A stretch of 64,000 nucleotides of DNA from Paenibacillus pinihumi DSM 23905 = JCM 16419 (GCF_000422505.1 NZ_KE383864.1:1017523-1081522), one strand, 5' to 3'; positions 1 through 10,997 are shown, counted from the first letter of the stretch. Made by a program: numbers and translations. The notes: generated from the sequence alone by a model not told the origin.

Positions 1-99
1 AGTGCCTATACAAGTAAAACTGCATCGGCCGTTCCGGCTTTGAAGCCTAAACTTGCCAAACAGCCGGCCTATGAGACCAAGCGTTCACGCGGTGTTTAG
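1..99 (+). CDS. C-terminal end of an unidentified plus-strand protein (partial)
   Basis: Frame 1 is open from the first base to a TAG at 97-99, giving 32 residues rich in Ala, Lys and Pro and ending KRSRGV. A strong hairpin follows 25 bases later, as expected after a gene end. The start and most of the protein lie outside the window, and I do not recognise the family. A chance open frame is possible because only 33 codons are visible; the terminator is the main support. Confidence 0.45.
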   Translation, partial: SAYTSKTASAVPALKPKLAKQPAYETKRSRGV

Positions 100-123
100 T
101 TTTTAATCAGGCAGAACACAAAG

Positions 124-174
124 AATACGGGATAAGCAGATATGTAAGGTTACATCTGCTTATCCCGTATTTTT
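124..174. terminator. Bidirectional intrinsic terminator between convergent genes
   Basis: A very long inverted repeat starts AATACGGGATAAGCAG and closes with its complement. The stem is about 23 bp with one bulge, and it has T-runs on the plus side and A-runs at the 5' edge. It sits between the plus-strand gene end at 99 and the minus-strand stop at 178, so it can serve both. Confidence 0.85.
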
Positions 175-177
175 GGC

Positions 178-1071
178 TTATGGTTGATGCTCAGCTGCCT
201 CCCGTTCTATACCCGGCTGCTTTATATCTTCGTATGCGACCAGAAATTCATCATCATGCCGGGCTTCTGTATGCCGGGGCTCGGCTGTCTCATTGCGGAA
301 TTCAATGCTGCGAATCCAGCGGCGGATAATAGCATTCATTTCGTCAGCAGCCTTGGTCGGCAGCTGATGCTTTTCTTTCCCAAAAACGAGAACATCATAG
401 TTGGGCAGGCGGCTCTCCAAGATTTTGCGGTAACGGGTAAATCCCCAATCTTTCTTGCCGTATAACAGCAGCACCGGATTATTTATTTGCTCCAGATGTT
501 CCGTACAATTAAAAGACAGGCTATATTTATAATATTGATGAATGTTTTTCCGGTTGCCCCGCTTGGCATCTCTGAACAGATTCCGAAAGGTTTGACGCTG
601 ATCGGCATTGCCCCAAGCAATGCCCAGCATTAAAACCCTCAGTGCGGCCCTCCATCTGGATAGCTGAACAGCAGCCCTGATCCGCGAGCGAAGCACCCAG
701 TCGCTGACCTCAGACATCGCGCTTACCAGTACCGCCCCGTAAAAACGCTCAGGATAAGCGAGCAGCGTCTGCATAACAACGGTCCCTCCTGTTGAGTAGC
801 CGCATATATAAGCTTTCTCCAGACCGAGCCGGTCCATAAGCTGCTTAATATCTTCCGCGATGATTGAATAGGTAATCGGCACGAGGGAACGCCCGCTTTG
901 TCCATGTCCCCGGATATCAAAGGTAATGACCTTGAATTCATCCGATAACTGCACCTGCTGGTACCGGAAGTTGGCTCCTGTCAGCAGTGGCGGATGAACA
1001 AAAATTATCGGTATGCCCTCCCCCTTGACTATATAATGAAGCACTGTACCATTTATATTCTCAAGCGGCAT
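178..1071 (-). CDS. Alpha/beta hydrolase-fold protein
   Basis: A 297-residue alpha/beta hydrolase. The nucleophile elbow GYSTGG lies near residues 91-96, an oxyanion-type segment (VHPPLL) near residue 25, and a GHGQSG-like loop near residue 55. A candidate acid and the catalytic His (KEKHQLP) lie near residues 210-240. About 40 C-terminal residues are acidic and low in complexity, beyond the usual fold. The ATG follows a GAGGGG ribosome site. There is no signal peptide, so it is probably cytosolic. The substrate cannot be told from sequence; esterases, haloperoxidase-like enzymes and C-C hydrolases share this motif set. It stands alone, between a terminator and the yajC terminator. Confidence 0.85.
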   Translation of the reverse strand: MPLENINGTVLHYIVKGEGIPIIFVHPPLLTGANFRYQQVQLSDEFKVITFDIRGHGQSGRSLVPITYSIIAEDIKQLMDRLGLEKAYICGYSTGGTVVMQTLLAYPERFYGAVLVSAMSEVSDWVLRSRIRAAVQLSRWRAALRVLMLGIAWGNADQRQTFRNLFRDAKRGNRKNIHQYYKYSLSFNCTEHLEQINNPVLLLYGKKDWGFTRYRKILESRLPNYDVLVFGKEKHQLPTKAADEMNAIIRRWIRSIEFRNETAEPRHTEARHDDEFLVAYEDIKQPGIEREAAEHQP

Positions 1072-1212
1072 TACCCCTCACTCCTTGCAGCTTTTAATTA
1101 GTCCAACACTCAGCTTTCCCTGCGTGCAGGAAAAATATAAGGGGGACAGTTTATTGCTGTCCAATAGGAATGACGCTATAGCAGCCGCTTAATTTCTTCT
1201 TCCAATTCGCAC

Positions 1213-1250
1213 AAAAAAACGGCCAGGCGGGTGGGCCTGACCGTTTTTTT
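1213..1250 (-). terminator. Intrinsic terminator after yajC
   Basis: The hairpin ACGGYCAGGC...GCCTGRCCGT is followed by a T-run on the minus strand, 11 bases beyond the yajC stop. It ends the queA-tgt-yajC transcript. Confidence 0.9.
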
Positions 1251-1260
1251 CAGCGCTTGC

Positions 1261-1569
1261 TTATTCAGAAGCCGCCGAAGATTGTGAAACATTGTTAATC
1301 GAACTACGGTCAAATGTCAGCTTTGTTGCATCATTTACACGCAAAACGACAACATCGTCCGTAATTTCCTGGATTGTGCCATGCAAACCGCCGATTGTGA
1401 CGACTTTGTCACCCTTCTTAAGCTGGTTCAACATGAAATTGCGAGTTTTTTGTTTCTTTTGCTGCGGACGAATCAACAGGAAGTAAAATACGGCGAACAT
1501 AAGTACAAATGGCAAAAGCATTCCCCAAATGCTGCCGCCGCCTGCTCCTGCATCAGCTGCTAACCACAT
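1261..1569 (-). CDS. yajC: Preprotein translocase subunit YajC
   Basis: A 102-residue membrane protein with a short N-terminal Gly/Ala stretch and one hydrophobic helix (about residues 16-35). The family hallmark FLLIRPQQKKQK follows, then a small KOW-like beta domain (VVTIGGLHGTI). YajC associates with SecDF and the SecYEG translocon at the cytoplasmic membrane. It lies 15 bases downstream of tgt, the usual position in Firmicutes and many other bacteria. Length and motif are typical, so the assignment is secure. Confidence 0.95.
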   Translation of the reverse strand: MWLAADAGAGGGSIWGMLLPFVLMFAVFYFLLIRPQQKKQKTRNFMLNQLKKGDKVVTIGGLHGTIQEITDDVVVLRVNDATKLTFDRSSINNVSQSSAASE

Positions 1570-1584
1570 GGTATTCCCCCCTCT

Positions 1585-2721
<1,137 letters not shown>

Positions 2722-2738
2722 TCACTCTTCCAATCCTG

Positions 2739-3785
2739 TTAATAGATAAACATTGCATCGCCAAAGCTGAAAAACCGGTATTCCTGCCGGACTGCCTCAG
2801 CGTAGGCCTGCATGACATGATCCCGCCCTGCCAGTGCGCTCACCAGCATGACCAGCGTCGACTTCGGGAGATGGAAATTCGTCACCAGCGCGTCGACAAG
2901 CTTAAATTCATAACCCGGATAAATAAAAATATCGGTCCATCCGCTGCATGCTGCAAGCTCCCCGTCCCCAAACCGACCGGCTACTGTCTCCAGGGTTCGG
3001 GCAGACGTTGTCCCAACGGCTATAATACGGCCGCCGTTTTGTTTGGTTTCACGAATTAGTCTGGCATTGGCATCATCCAACTCAAAATATTCCGAGTGCA
3101 TGACATGGTCCTCTATCTGATCTGCTGACATAGGACGGAATGTACCCAATCCTACATGCAAAGTGATATAGGCAATCTTAATGCCTTTGTGCTGAAGCTG
3201 CTGCAGGAAGTCTTCCGTAAAATGCAAACCGGCTGTCGGAGCCGCCGCTGAACCCTGCTGTTTGGCATAGACGGTCTGATAACGGTCCTTATCCTCCAAC
3301 CGTTCATGGATATAAGGCGGGAGCGGCATCTCTCCGAGTTGATCCAGCAGTTCTGTGAATATGCCTTCATACTGGAAGGAGACAATTCTCGCTCCCATAT
3401 CCCCTTCCGCTTCAACAATTGCCTCCAGCAAAGGCGTACCATCTCCGCGGTCGCCAAATGCCATCTTCGCACCTAGTTTTAGCCTTTTGGCCGGCTTCGC
3501 CAACGTCTCCCAGCGATTGCCTTCAAGCTGCTTGAGCAGCAGAAGCTCAATCCGTGCACCAGTATCCGGCTTGACGCCCATAAGGCGTGCGGGCAGCACC
3601 TTCGTATCATTCAACACCAGTGTATCTCCAGGCTGCAAGTATGCTGCCAGGTCGGTAAACTTCCGGTGCCCGACCTCCCCCGACTCCCTGTTCAGAACCA
3701 TTAGCCGGGAGGCTGAACGCTCTGCCAGCGGCGTCTGAGCAATCAGTTGCTCCGGCAGCTCAAAATCAAACCAATCTACATTCAT
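2739..3785 (-). CDS. queA: S-adenosylmethionine:tRNA ribosyltransferase-isomerase
   Basis: QueA transfers and isomerises the ribosyl part of AdoMet onto preQ1-tRNA, giving epoxyqueuosine. The protein shows the N-terminal [15 protein letters not shown], the [12 protein letters not shown] segment and the PTAGLHFT core motif. I chose the ATG at 3785 because the protein then begins like other QueA sequences. An ATG four codons upstream (3797) overlaps the stop of the preceding gene as ATGA and could be used through translational coupling. It is followed by tgt. Confidence 0.95.
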   Translation of the reverse strand: MNVDWFDFELPEQLIAQTPLAERSASRLMVLNRESGEVGHRKFTDLAAYLQPGDTLVLNDTKVLPARLMGVKPDTGARIELLLLKQLEGNRWETLAKPAKRLKLGAKMAFGDRGDGTPLLEAIVEAEGDMGARIVSFQYEGIFTELLDQLGEMPLPPYIHERLEDKDRYQTVYAKQQGSAAAPTAGLHFTEDFLQQLQHKGIKIAYITLHVGLGTFRPMSADQIEDHVMHSEYFELDDANARLIRETKQNGGRIIAVGTTSARTLETVAGRFGDGELAACSGWTDIFIYPGYEFKLVDALVTNFHLPKSTLVMLVSALAGRDHVMQAYAEAVRQEYRFFSFGDAMFIY

Positions 3786-3793
3786 CCCCGATG

Positions 3794-5878
3794 TCATTCC
3801 TTAACTATAGTGATATCTTTATAATAGTATTTCAAAATAGATTGATAGTCATACCCTTGTTCCGCCAATCCTTTGGCCCCGTATTGGGACAAGCCCAGCC
3901 CGTGGCCGTAACCAGTGCCTGTAAAGCGATAGGCCGTGTCCTTTGTCGCGGTCCGGATCGTTCCCGAGCCGTTCATGACAAAGAAGTTCTCGCTTTCTAC
4001 TGCTTTTGTCTGACCATCAGCACCTATCACATACAGCTTCTCTGTGCCTGAACGCTCTTTGACAGCGTCGCCGCTGCCCTGAACGGATACTTTGGCCGTC
4101 TCATCTACCTCAAAGCGTGTGCTTGGAAGACCACCCAGTGCCGAACGGAACATGTCCGGGTATCGGATGTCTACTGTTTTGCCGTTAACGCTAATTGAGG
4201 TTACACGTCCGGATGCCCCTGTTCCTGTCACTTTAAGCGACTGGATCGGACCGCTAACCGGTGTCTGTACCCTGGATTTCAATGATTCCAGCAGCTGAGC
4301 GGAGGTAAATGGTCCCCTTACCCAGCTGTTCTCATTCGACTGGACCACCTTCTCCAGCACAATTACATTCGTGCCAAGATCCGCCTTGGCAACAGGATTG
4401 ACATTGTTTTGAACCAGCGGAATCGGCCTTACGTTCGTACCGCTTTCCTTGACACGCATAACCGGACTTCCCACAGCCGTCTTGTTGCCCGTGTCCTCCA
4501 GCAGATCCTCCCGTATGTAACCGACCTTCCCATTTGGGAGCGACACCCGATACCAGGAGAACAGCCCTTTTTCGGATACGTCATCAGGACTTTTCACCGG
4601 CTTCAGATAAGCGACTTCATTACCCCAAATCTCTCTGCCGTCCGCCGTCATTCCGCCTGAATTGGAGGAAAACAGCGCCTCAATTACTTTGCCCTGATAT
4701 TTTACCACTTCACCGGAAGTCGCATCCACCGCCTGAATCGTTGAGGCTGTCTCTCTGCTTGTCCCTTCATACACCTGGCTGAGCGTGCTGTCCACGACAT
4801 GGGCAATCTGGAAGCCCATCCCCTGAAACCGGACATAGCTTCTGGCGGCAACTGCCTGCGCTTTGAGCGCCTCTGCATGCCAGGATGCCGGCATTTCAGC
4901 GCCGACTACAGAATAGAGATAATGATCGACCGGCAAATCATTGATAACTGCAAGCTTGTCATTAAAAGAGCTGAGCTCGAAGCTTCCGCGGTACGTTCGC
5001 CCGGAACGCTCATTCAGCTTGATTGTACTGCCTTCAGCCGTATACACCCAAGCCTTCGCATCCCCGGAAATCAGATAAAGGGAGGCTGCTGTGCCTGCTT
5101 TTTTGGAAATGGTGTAGTCATCGCGAAGCTGTAAATATGCACCCGCGCTTGCAGCGGACAGCTTGCCAAGCACTGCTTCCGCCTGTGCCCTGACCGGCCC
5201 AAGACCAGCCTGGCTTGTCTCTGAGCCGACATGAATATAGTATTGCAGTCCGCCCGCACCCTGCGGCTTCTTCAGAGCTATGTAGGCATCAACCCCTGCG
5301 GACCCCGCATCCGCCAGTGAACTTCTGGCTTCAGCCAGCGATGCGTAAGGTCCGGCCTCCAGATGGTACGGGCCCATAATGGAGATTTTGTTCTGTCCGA
5401 GCAGCTTGGACAATGCGGCATTGCCACCCCATTTTGCTGCCCCTGCCTTGGCCTGGGCCTCATTGGCATAAGAGCCTTCCGTGACCTGATAGACTGTCTT
5501 GCCGGATTTGCTGGTGGAAGTCAGCAATGCCGCATTCGTGCTCTGCTGTGCCACTGTAAGCCAGCTTAATGCGGTCTGAAAATCAGTCGTCTCCCCAAGC
5601 TTGACCTTATAGTCATCCAGCGTGAACCGTGCCAGCCGTCCTGCTTCCACCGTCGTCCAGGTCTCTGCCCCCTCCGGATATCTTATGCCTACCGACAGCG
5701 GCTGTGAGCCGCTTAGCGTGATTGCAGGCAGGGTTGTCGTGAACTTGCCCGGAAGATTCAGATAGATGCCTACACGAACATTATCCGCAGCTGCCGCAGA
5801 GCGGTCCCAGGCAGGCCATATGGACAACATGACTGCAACTGCAACTGCAACGGCCAAAACTGATGTCAACTTGCGCAT
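3794..5878 (-). CDS. SpoIID/LytB domain protein, secreted
   Basis: A 694-residue exported protein. A signal peptide (basic MRKL, Ala/Val-rich core, Ala-Ala-Ala) covers about residues 1-31. Two SPOR-like repeats span roughly residues 120-260, and a SpoIID/LytB peptidoglycan-processing domain begins near residue 305 ([28 protein letters not shown]). It closes with [19 protein letters not shown]. About 170 residues are inserted between the two halves of the catalytic domain, so it is larger than B. subtilis SpoIID. SpoIID-type enzymes are lytic transglycosylases acting on the glycan. It is probably a vegetative or sporulation wall enzyme of the LytB group, not the canonical spoIID. The ATG has an AAGGAGG site 11 bases away. 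Confidence 0.88.
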   Translation of the reverse strand: MRKLTSVLAVAVAVAVMLSIWPAWDRSAAAADNVRVGIYLNLPGKFTTTLPAITLSGSQPLSVGIRYPEGAETWTTVEAGRLARFTLDDYKVKLGETTDFQTALSWLTVAQQSTNAALLTSTSKSGKTVYQVTEGSYANEAQAKAGAAKWGGNAALSKLLGQNKISIMGPYHLEAGPYASLAEARSSLADAGSAGVDAYIALKKPQGAGGLQYYIHVGSETSQAGLGPVRAQAEAVLGKLSAASAGAYLQLRDDYTISKKAGTAASLYLISGDAKAWVYTAEGSTIKLNERSGRTYRGSFELSSFNDKLAVINDLPVDHYLYSVVGAEMPASWHAEALKAQAVAARSYVRFQGMGFQIAHVVDSTLSQVYEGTSRETASTIQAVDATSGEVVKYQGKVIEALFSSNSGGMTADGREIWGNEVAYLKPVKSPDDVSEKGLFSWYRVSLPNGKVGYIREDLLEDTGNKTAVGSPVMRVKESGTNVRPIPLVQNNVNPVAKADLGTNVIVLEKVVQSNENSWVRGPFTSAQLLESLKSRVQTPVSGPIQSLKVTGTGASGRVTSISVNGKTVDIRYPDMFRSALGGLPSTRFEVDETAKVSVQGSGDAVKERSGTEKLYVIGADGQTKAVESENFFVMNGSGTIRTATKDTAYRFTGTGYGHGLGLSQYGAKGLAEQGYDYQSILKYYYKDITIVKE

Positions 5879-5946
5879 AAATCAGCATGCCTCCTTCACT
5901 ATTCACATTCTGCATTCCTGTACAACAGCAGTTACTTTGCCTTCCC

Positions 5947-6960
5947 TTAGCTTCCGTCTTCCCCCGGCACAGGCAGGCCCAGATGACGGTAAGCCGCAGG
6001 AGTAACCACACGTCCCCGTGGAGTACGCTGCAGAAAGCCGATTTGCATCAAATACGGCTCGTATACGTCCTCAATCGTCTGTCCTTCTTCACCAATCGTG
6101 GCGGCGATCGTATCCAGGCCAACCGGCCCTCCGCGGAAACTTGTAATCATAGCCTGCAGCATCTTGTGGTCAATTTGATCCAGTCCGCGCGGGTCAACCT
6201 GGATGAGCTCCAAAGCAGAGGCGGCAAGCTCATTCGTAATTATTCCGTCCCCCCGCACCTGGGCAAAATCCCTCACCCGCTTGAGCAGCCGGTTCGCGAT
6301 CCTCGGCGTCCCCCTGGAGCGCAGGGCAATTTCCTCGGCTGCCTCGCCGACCATTTCCACTTCCAAAATATCCGCAGCGCGGGAGACAATATAAGCAAGT
6401 TCCGGCACCGTATAAAATTCCAGACGGCTCATAACGCCAAAACGGTCACGCAGCGGCGCTGAGAGCAGTCCTGCCCGGGTGGTCGCGCCAACGAGCGTGA
6501 ACGGCGGCAGATCCAGCCGCACTGAGCGCGCGCTTGGACCCTTGCCAATCATAATGTCAAGAGCAAAGTCCTCCATAGCCGGATACAGCACTTCCTCTAC
6601 TGTCCGGTGAAGGCGGTGAATTTCATCAATGAACAGCACATCGCCTTCCTGGAGATTCGTCAGGATTGCCGCCAGATCGCCCGGACGCTCGATAGCAGGT
6701 CCAGAGGTCGTGCGCAGGTTAACGCCAAGTTCATTGGCGATAATGTTGGACAATGTTGTCTTGCCAAGTCCCGGCGGTCCATATAGAAGCACATGGTCCA
6801 GCGCCTCCTTGCGGAGCTTGGCCGCTTCGATATAGACCTTCAAATTTTCCTTCACACGTGACTGGCCGATATATTCAGCTAAATACCGGGGGCGCAAGCT
6901 TAATTCAACCGCCTGATCCTCCATCATCAGATTGGCGGATATAATTCTCTCATCCATCAT
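5947..6960 (-). CDS. ruvB: Holliday junction branch-migration ATPase RuvB
   Basis: A 337-residue AAA+ helicase that forms hexameric rings on either side of the RuvA-bound Holliday junction. It shows Walker [10 protein letters not shown] (about residue 61), Walker B FIDEIHRL, sensor-1 GATTRAG, and the C-terminal winged helix with TPRGR. The start is one of two adjacent ATGs (6960 or 6957) behind GGAGG. It lies 13 bases below ruvA; the order ruvC-ruvA-ruvB is the standard resolvasome operon. Confidence 0.97.
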   Translation of the reverse strand: MMDERIISANLMMEDQAVELSLRPRYLAEYIGQSRVKENLKVYIEAAKLRKEALDHVLLYGPPGLGKTTLSNIIANELGVNLRTTSGPAIERPGDLAAILTNLQEGDVLFIDEIHRLHRTVEEVLYPAMEDFALDIMIGKGPSARSVRLDLPPFTLVGATTRAGLLSAPLRDRFGVMSRLEFYTVPELAYIVSRAADILEVEMVGEAAEEIALRSRGTPRIANRLLKRVRDFAQVRGDGIITNELAASALELIQVDPRGLDQIDHKMLQAMITSFRGGPVGLDTIAATIGEEGQTIEDVYEPYLMQIGFLQRTPRGRVVTPAAYRHLGLPVPGEDGS

Positions 6961-6973
6961 GCTTTACCTCCCG

Positions 6974-7588
6974 TCAGCCTTTAAATAACCATTGCAGCGC
7001 ACGCTTCATCAAGGAATCTACCGACTCCCCGGCCGTCACCGTATCCTTTAGTCCCTGCCATGCCCGGTCAAGCTCTGCAGGCGTATAACCAAGCGCTGAA
7101 AGTGCCTCGCGCGCCTCGCTCCATGCGGATGTGCCATCTTGAGCAGCTTCCTCTATTGGCGCGAACAGACCTGTCTCCACAGGCAGTCCGATGGACCCGA
7201 GCTTGTCCTTCAGATCAAGAACCATCCGCTGTGCCGTCTTCTTGCCAATGCCGGGCAGCTTCGTCAGGAAGCCCAAATTCTCCTGCTGGATAGCCGCGAC
7301 AATCGTCTCCGGACGACCGCCTGCAAGTATGCCGAGCGCAACCCGCGGACCGATGCCGGATACATCCAAAAGCTTGCGGAACAGCCTCTGCTCCTCACGT
7401 GTCGCAAATCCGAACAGATGAATCGCATCCTCGCGCACATGATGATGGGTATAGACCGTTACCGGCTCATCGCTGCGCTGAAAAAAATAAGGGCTTGGCG
7501 TAAACACGCGGTAGCCGATATCATGCACATCTAAAACAATATATTCCGTCTCCCAATGGACGACGGTCCCTCGAATAAAATCGATCAT
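6974..7588 (-). CDS. ruvA: Holliday junction DNA-binding protein RuvA
   Basis: A 204-residue protein that binds four-way junctions as a tetramer and loads RuvB. The N-terminal OB-fold begins MIDFIRGTVVHWETEYIVL. Two helix-hairpin-helix motifs follow (VSGIGPRVALGIL and LPGIGKKTAQRMV, about residues 75-125), then a flexible linker and the small C-terminal RuvB-binding domain. Its ATG overlaps the ruvC stop as ATGA, implying coupled translation. Confidence 0.97.
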   Translation of the reverse strand: MIDFIRGTVVHWETEYIVLDVHDIGYRVFTPSPYFFQRSDEPVTVYTHHHVREDAIHLFGFATREEQRLFRKLLDVSGIGPRVALGILAGGRPETIVAAIQQENLGFLTKLPGIGKKTAQRMVLDLKDKLGSIGLPVETGLFAPIEEAAQDGTSAWSEAREALSALGYTPAELDRAWQGLKDTVTAGESVDSLMKRALQWLFKG

Positions 7589-8088
7589 TTGCCCAGCACC
7601 CCGTTAATTTTATTCACCAGTACAGCAGAGTGCGCATGGCAGATTGCAATTGCAAGCGCATCGGCAACATCATCGGGCTTGGGAACAGCCGACAGCTTAA
7701 GGAACATCTTCACCATCTCCTGAACCTGCCGCTTTTCCGCTTTTCCATAACCAACAACCGCCTGCTTCACCTGCAGCGGTGTATATTCCGCCACCGGAAT
7801 GCCCCGCTGGGCAGCCGCCAATATAATGACGCCGCGTGCCTGACCAACAGCAAAAGCCGTCGTCACATTGCGGTTAAAAAACAGCTTCTCCACCGCCATG
7901 GCGTCCGGCTTGTATTTGTCCAGCAGCGCGCAGGCTGAATCGTACACCTGTAAAATCCTTGTCTCCGGAGGGGTATGGGCTTCCGTCTGAATGGCCCCGT
8001 ACTGTACAGGCACCAGCTTGTTCCCTACCTTGTCGACAAATCCGAATCCGGCAATTGCTATGCCCGGATCAATTCCTAGTACACGCAA
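7585..8088 (-). CDS. ruvC: Crossover junction endodeoxyribonuclease RuvC
   Basis: A 167-residue Holliday junction resolvase. The four acidic metal ligands of the family are visible: Asp in VLGIDPG, Glu in AVEKLFFNRN, and two Asp in PDDVADALAIAICH. The frame is open further upstream, but the likely start is the TTG at 8088. An AGGAGAGG site sits just ahead of it, and the protein then begins at the usual distance from the first Asp. The stop overlaps the ruvA start. Confidence 0.93.
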   Translation of the reverse strand: MRVLGIDPGIAIAGFGFVDKVGNKLVPVQYGAIQTEAHTPPETRILQVYDSACALLDKYKPDAMAVEKLFFNRNVTTAFAVGQARGVIILAAAQRGIPVAEYTPLQVKQAVVGYGKAEKRQVQEMVKMFLKLSAVPKPDDVADALAIAICHAHSAVLVNKINGVLGK

Positions 8089-8302
8089 TACGTCCTCTCC
8101 TATCATACACTGCACTATGTATACAAAGCTATCTATCATTATATCAAATGTTCGTACGAATGAGAACAAGCGTCATTCCTAAATTGGACTCCAGGAGTGC
8201 TGCAAGCCTTGTATAAACCTTATTTTTTCAGCTTGAGGCCAGAAAAGCTTTGCGGATTTTCAATAGAGTAATGTCTATGTCTGCTTACACAGCACCAGAC
8301 GC

Positions 8303-8342
8303 AAAAAAATCGGACAGTGCTGCTGTAAGCCGCACTGTCCGA
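8303..8342 (-). terminator. Intrinsic terminator after bofC
   Basis: The perfect stem TCGGACAGTGC/GCACTGTCCGA is followed by seven T on the minus strand, just below the bofC stop. It separates bofC from ruvC. The 8089-8302 stretch shows nothing else that I can support. Confidence 0.92.
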
Positions 8343-8349
8343 GTGGGGA

Positions 8350-8988
8350 TTAATAACTCCTCTTCATGGCCCCTTTACTGGCTGGCTCCCTGACCGCAAA
8401 TTCACTGTAGGCAGAAAGCATACTGTTGTATTCGTCGAGATCATTAATTTTAATCCCGTCAGCCAGCGCCTGAACCTGAACCTTTGGCAGACTGCTTTCC
8501 ATATAGCTCATATCGAGCTGGAAAAAGGTGCGCATGACCTTTTCTTTGACAGGAGGACCGTCATACAGTGACAGATTCCCGTCCTTGTCCAGACTCATAA
8601 AAGCATTTTCCTTGCAGGCTTCCGACAAGTCCTGAATCTGCTCAACCATGACAACCTGGGCCTGGCCGTTCAAATGTGCTGTCCATGCCGTATGCTTCTC
8701 AAGCAGTTCTATAACCGAGCGGGCATTCATCCTTCCAAGACGGCTGGATTCCTCCCCGCATACATATTCCTTCTTAAGCAGTACCTCCAGCTCCTCATTC
8801 TGATTTTGGAGCACTTCAATGAGGCTGGGGGCGGAAGCAGGCTGCTTCACCTGGAACGAAGCGAAGGAAGCCTGCGGTGCTGCCAGCAGCGGCACAAGTA
8901 AAACAAGTCCCCCGCCTAAAGTCCACAATGGCTTTCTGCCTTTTCGCAGCCGTTTCTTAAGCTTTTTCCACAAGCTGAATTCCATCAT
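8350..8988 (-). CDS. bofC: BofC-like forespore regulator (bypass-of-forespore C)
   Basis: A 212-residue protein with a basic N-terminus and one hydrophobic export segment (about residues 20-43), so it acts outside the membrane. In B. subtilis, BofC is made in the forespore, is secreted to the intermembrane space, and restrains the SpoIVB protease that signals pro-sigma-K processing. Support comes from the EYVCGEES segment, the C-terminal domain pattern, the length, and its place next to ruvCAB and safA as in Bacillus. SpoIVFA and SpoIVFB of the same pathway are encoded at 20.6-22.5 kb. Adjacent ATGs at 8988 and 8985 follow AAGGGGA. A sigma-G-like promoter lies directly upstream. Confidence 0.82.
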   Translation of the reverse strand: MMEFSLWKKLKKRLRKGRKPLWTLGGGLVLLVPLLAAPQASFASFQVKQPASAPSLIEVLQNQNEELEVLLKKEYVCGEESSRLGRMNARSVIELLEKHTAWTAHLNGQAQVVMVEQIQDLSEACKENAFMSLDKDGNLSLYDGPPVKEKVMRTFFQLDMSYMESSLPKVQVQALADGIKINDLDEYNSMLSAYSEFAVREPASKGAMKRSY

Positions 8989-9015
8989 ACAGATGTCCCC
9001 TTATGTTTTTGCTTG

Positions 9016-9045
9016 TAGCATTACCCGGGGAACTGGAGATTATGC
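9016..9045 (-). promoter_or_regulatory. Sigma-G-like promoter for bofC
   Basis: On the minus strand GCATA, 18 bases, then AATGCTA, against the sigma-G consensus GHATR-N18-CATNHTA: a perfect -35 and a -10 with one mismatch. It lies 28 bases before the bofC start. In B. subtilis bofC is a forespore (sigma-G) gene, so position and biology agree. Confidence 0.6.
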
Positions 9046-9146
9046 GCAGAACTGGTATCCATCGTATTTCATCATCTTAAAGCACAGCGATTCCCCCACA
9101 CTCGCCTGTCAGTGCGGGGGGCTATTCAGGCCTGCTAAGGCACCTG

Positions 9147-10997
9147 CTATTTGTTGATCCAGGGCTGATTTCTGCGTGAACGCGAAGACTCCCTGGAAGA
9201 ACTGGAGGATGTGGCAGCGCTGCGTACGGTCACCTTTTTCTGCGGTTTGTTGCTTTTACGCTTGGTAGAGACGGCGGCCTTCACGTTACTTGTTGAACCC
9301 TGCTCCTCCACCCGCTTGTCGCCACATCCGCAATTGCAAGGCTTCTTGTGGGCAGCAGGTGACTCCTTTACGGGATATGCAGGATAGGGACTCAAATTGG
9401 CTCCTGCATGGTAATCCGGTCCGGGATAATTCCATCCTTCCGCAGGACTGATCGCTGTCTCAAATCCAGGAAACCCGGCATTGCTATGAAGCACAGGCAT
9501 GGATGGATAGCCATAACCGCCGGTCTGATAGGAAGATTGGCCTGCTCCCGCCCCGCCTGTTTGCGGCGGATACGGATAGCCTTCATAAGGAGAAAACGAA
9601 TAGCCTCCATCATGGAACGGACTTACCGGAAATGGCGGATAACTTCCCCAGATATCTGAAGGTGATGTATTCGGCCATTCTTGTTGATAAGGTGACTGTG
9701 ATGACAGGAAGGATGATGAGTATGCCTCCTGACCGTAATAGACCGGTGCGATGTTGGCAGGAGAAATGTTAGGCGGAAGATTTGGCGTTACGCCGGGCGG
9801 CGAGGCATTCGGAGACGAATTGGGCGATATACTGGATGGCGAGACGTTCGGCGTTACGCTTGTTGGTGAAACGTTTGGTGGCCAACACGGCGTTACATTT
9901 GCTGGTGAGACATTCGGCGCCCAATTTGGCGTTACATTTACTGGTGAGACATTCGGCGCCCAATTTGGCGTTACATTTACTGGTGAAACGTTCGGCGCCC
10001 AATTCGGCGTTACATTTGCCGGCGAGACATTTGGCGCCCAATTCGGCGTTACATTTGCCGGCGAGACATTTGGCGCCCAATTCGGCGTTACGTTTGACGG
10101 CACAGCATACGACGACGGTTTTGGCGATATGCTTGAAGGCGAGACGTTCGGTGCAGGGTTGGGCGCCTTGTTTGCCGGCGAGACGTTTGGCTTTACATTG
10201 GGAGAAATATTGGCAGGCCCGATGTTTACATGGACAGAGTGCTGCTGCACTGTATAGCCATGATGAGATTCAACAGGAGATATGAATTGCGGCGTTTTCG
10301 GCAGCGGATACGGGGTCAGTGCTTCAACAGCCGGAATGTTCTTTTTCTTGAATAAATCATGGTTTGGCGCTTCCTCGATATGGATATGGGTTTCCTTTTT
10401 CATTTCTTCTTTCTCTTCCTTCTTTTCAACTTCTGCGCTCTGCACCTTCTCCGGCAAAGGTGTTGGCACCGGGACAGGCGCAGTCTCGGCCTTAGCTGCC
10501 GGGGCTGGAATATTCTGAACCACCGTAGGCAGAGGTTTCGGTGCTGTCTCTTCCTTTTTCGGCTTCACAATTTGTTCTGTAGATACTTTTCCGGCAGGCG
10601 AGTTGGGATGCTTCTCCTGTCCTTGTACCAGCTCAGGCCAGTCTTTTCCTCCGGTACTTTCCTTCGGAATGTTAACCGTTTCGCCAACGAGCAGGGCATT
10701 CGGATTTTTGAGCTGTGGATTGGCCTTGATCATATCGTTCAAGGAGACTCCCCACGCTTTGGACAGCTTCCAGAGTGTATCCCCCTGCTTGACGATGTGC
10801 TGATGCATAATCTCCATCTGATGAGGGGGGTGCACAGGCGCAGATGCGGCAGATGGAATTTTCACCTTCATTCCGACATCAATTTCATTGGGGTTCGCAA
10901 TCCCCGGGTTCAGCTTAATGATTTCATCCAGCGGGACCCCGTATTTTTGGGAGATCGTATACAGGGATTCACCTTGCTTGACTACGTGGATTTTCAC
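9147..10997 (-). CDS. safA: SafA-like spore coat morphogenetic protein with two LysM domains
   Basis: A 616-residue protein starting at GTG behind TAGGAGG. Two LysM peptidoglycan-binding domains occupy residues 1-49 and about 66-113 (QGESLYTISQKYG, QGDTLWKLSKAWG). A Lys/Glu/Pro-rich region follows, then a long Asn/Pro/Ser/Val repeat region (about residues 265-420), a Tyr/Pro/Gly-rich stretch, and a Cys-rich tail (CNCGCGDKR). In B. subtilis SafA sits near ruv/bofC, binds SpoVID through its N-terminus, and directs inner coat assembly; a spoVID gene is at 37.3 kb here. The LysM pair and context support SafA; the repeat region is lineage-specific. A different LysM coat or exosporium protein remains possible. 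Confidence 0.78.
   Translation of the reverse strand: MKIHVVKQGESLYTISQKYGVPLDEIIKLNPGIANPNEIDVGMKVKIPSAASAPVHPPHQMEIMHQHIVKQGDTLWKLSKAWGVSLNDMIKANPQLKNPNALLVGETVNIPKESTGGKDWPELVQGQEKHPNSPAGKVSTEQIVKPKKEETAPKPLPTVVQNIPAPAAKAETAPVPVPTPLPEKVQSAEVEKKEEKEEMKKETHIHIEEAPNHDLFKKKNIPAVEALTPYPLPKTPQFISPVESHHGYTVQQHSVHVNIGPANISPNVKPNVSPANKAPNPAPNVSPSSISPKPSSYAVPSNVTPNWAPNVSPANVTPNWAPNVSPANVTPNWAPNVSPVNVTPNWAPNVSPVNVTPNWAPNVSPANVTPCWPPNVSPTSVTPNVSPSSISPNSSPNASPPGVTPNLPPNISPANIAPVYYGQEAYSSSFLSSQSPYQQEWPNTSPSDIWGSYPPFPVSPFHDGGYSFSPYEGYPYPPQTGGAGAGQSSYQTGGYGYPSMPVLHSNAGFPGFETAISPAEGWNYPGPDYHAGANLSPYPAYPVKESPAAHKKPCNCGCGDKRVEEQGSTSNVKAAVSTKRKSNKPQKKVTVRSAATSSSSSRESSRSRRNQPWINK
9889..10083 (-). repeat. Five tandem 39-bp repeats inside the safA-like gene
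   Basis: Five near-identical 39-bp units begin at 9889, 9928, 9967, 10006 and 10045, flanked by decayed units on both sides. Each encodes the 13-residue unit NVTPNWAPNVSPA or its V variant. The in-frame unit length preserves the protein when copies are gained or lost. Confidence 0.92.

Noticed and set aside
9889..10083. Regular 39-bp repeats resembling a CRISPR array
   Set aside because: Units are contiguous with no unique spacers and lie inside a long open frame.
9751..10257. 168-residue plus-strand frame with regular repeats opposite the safA-like gene
   Set aside because: It is the antisense image of the 39-bp repeats; no ribosome site, and the minus-strand protein has LysM domains and a proper start.
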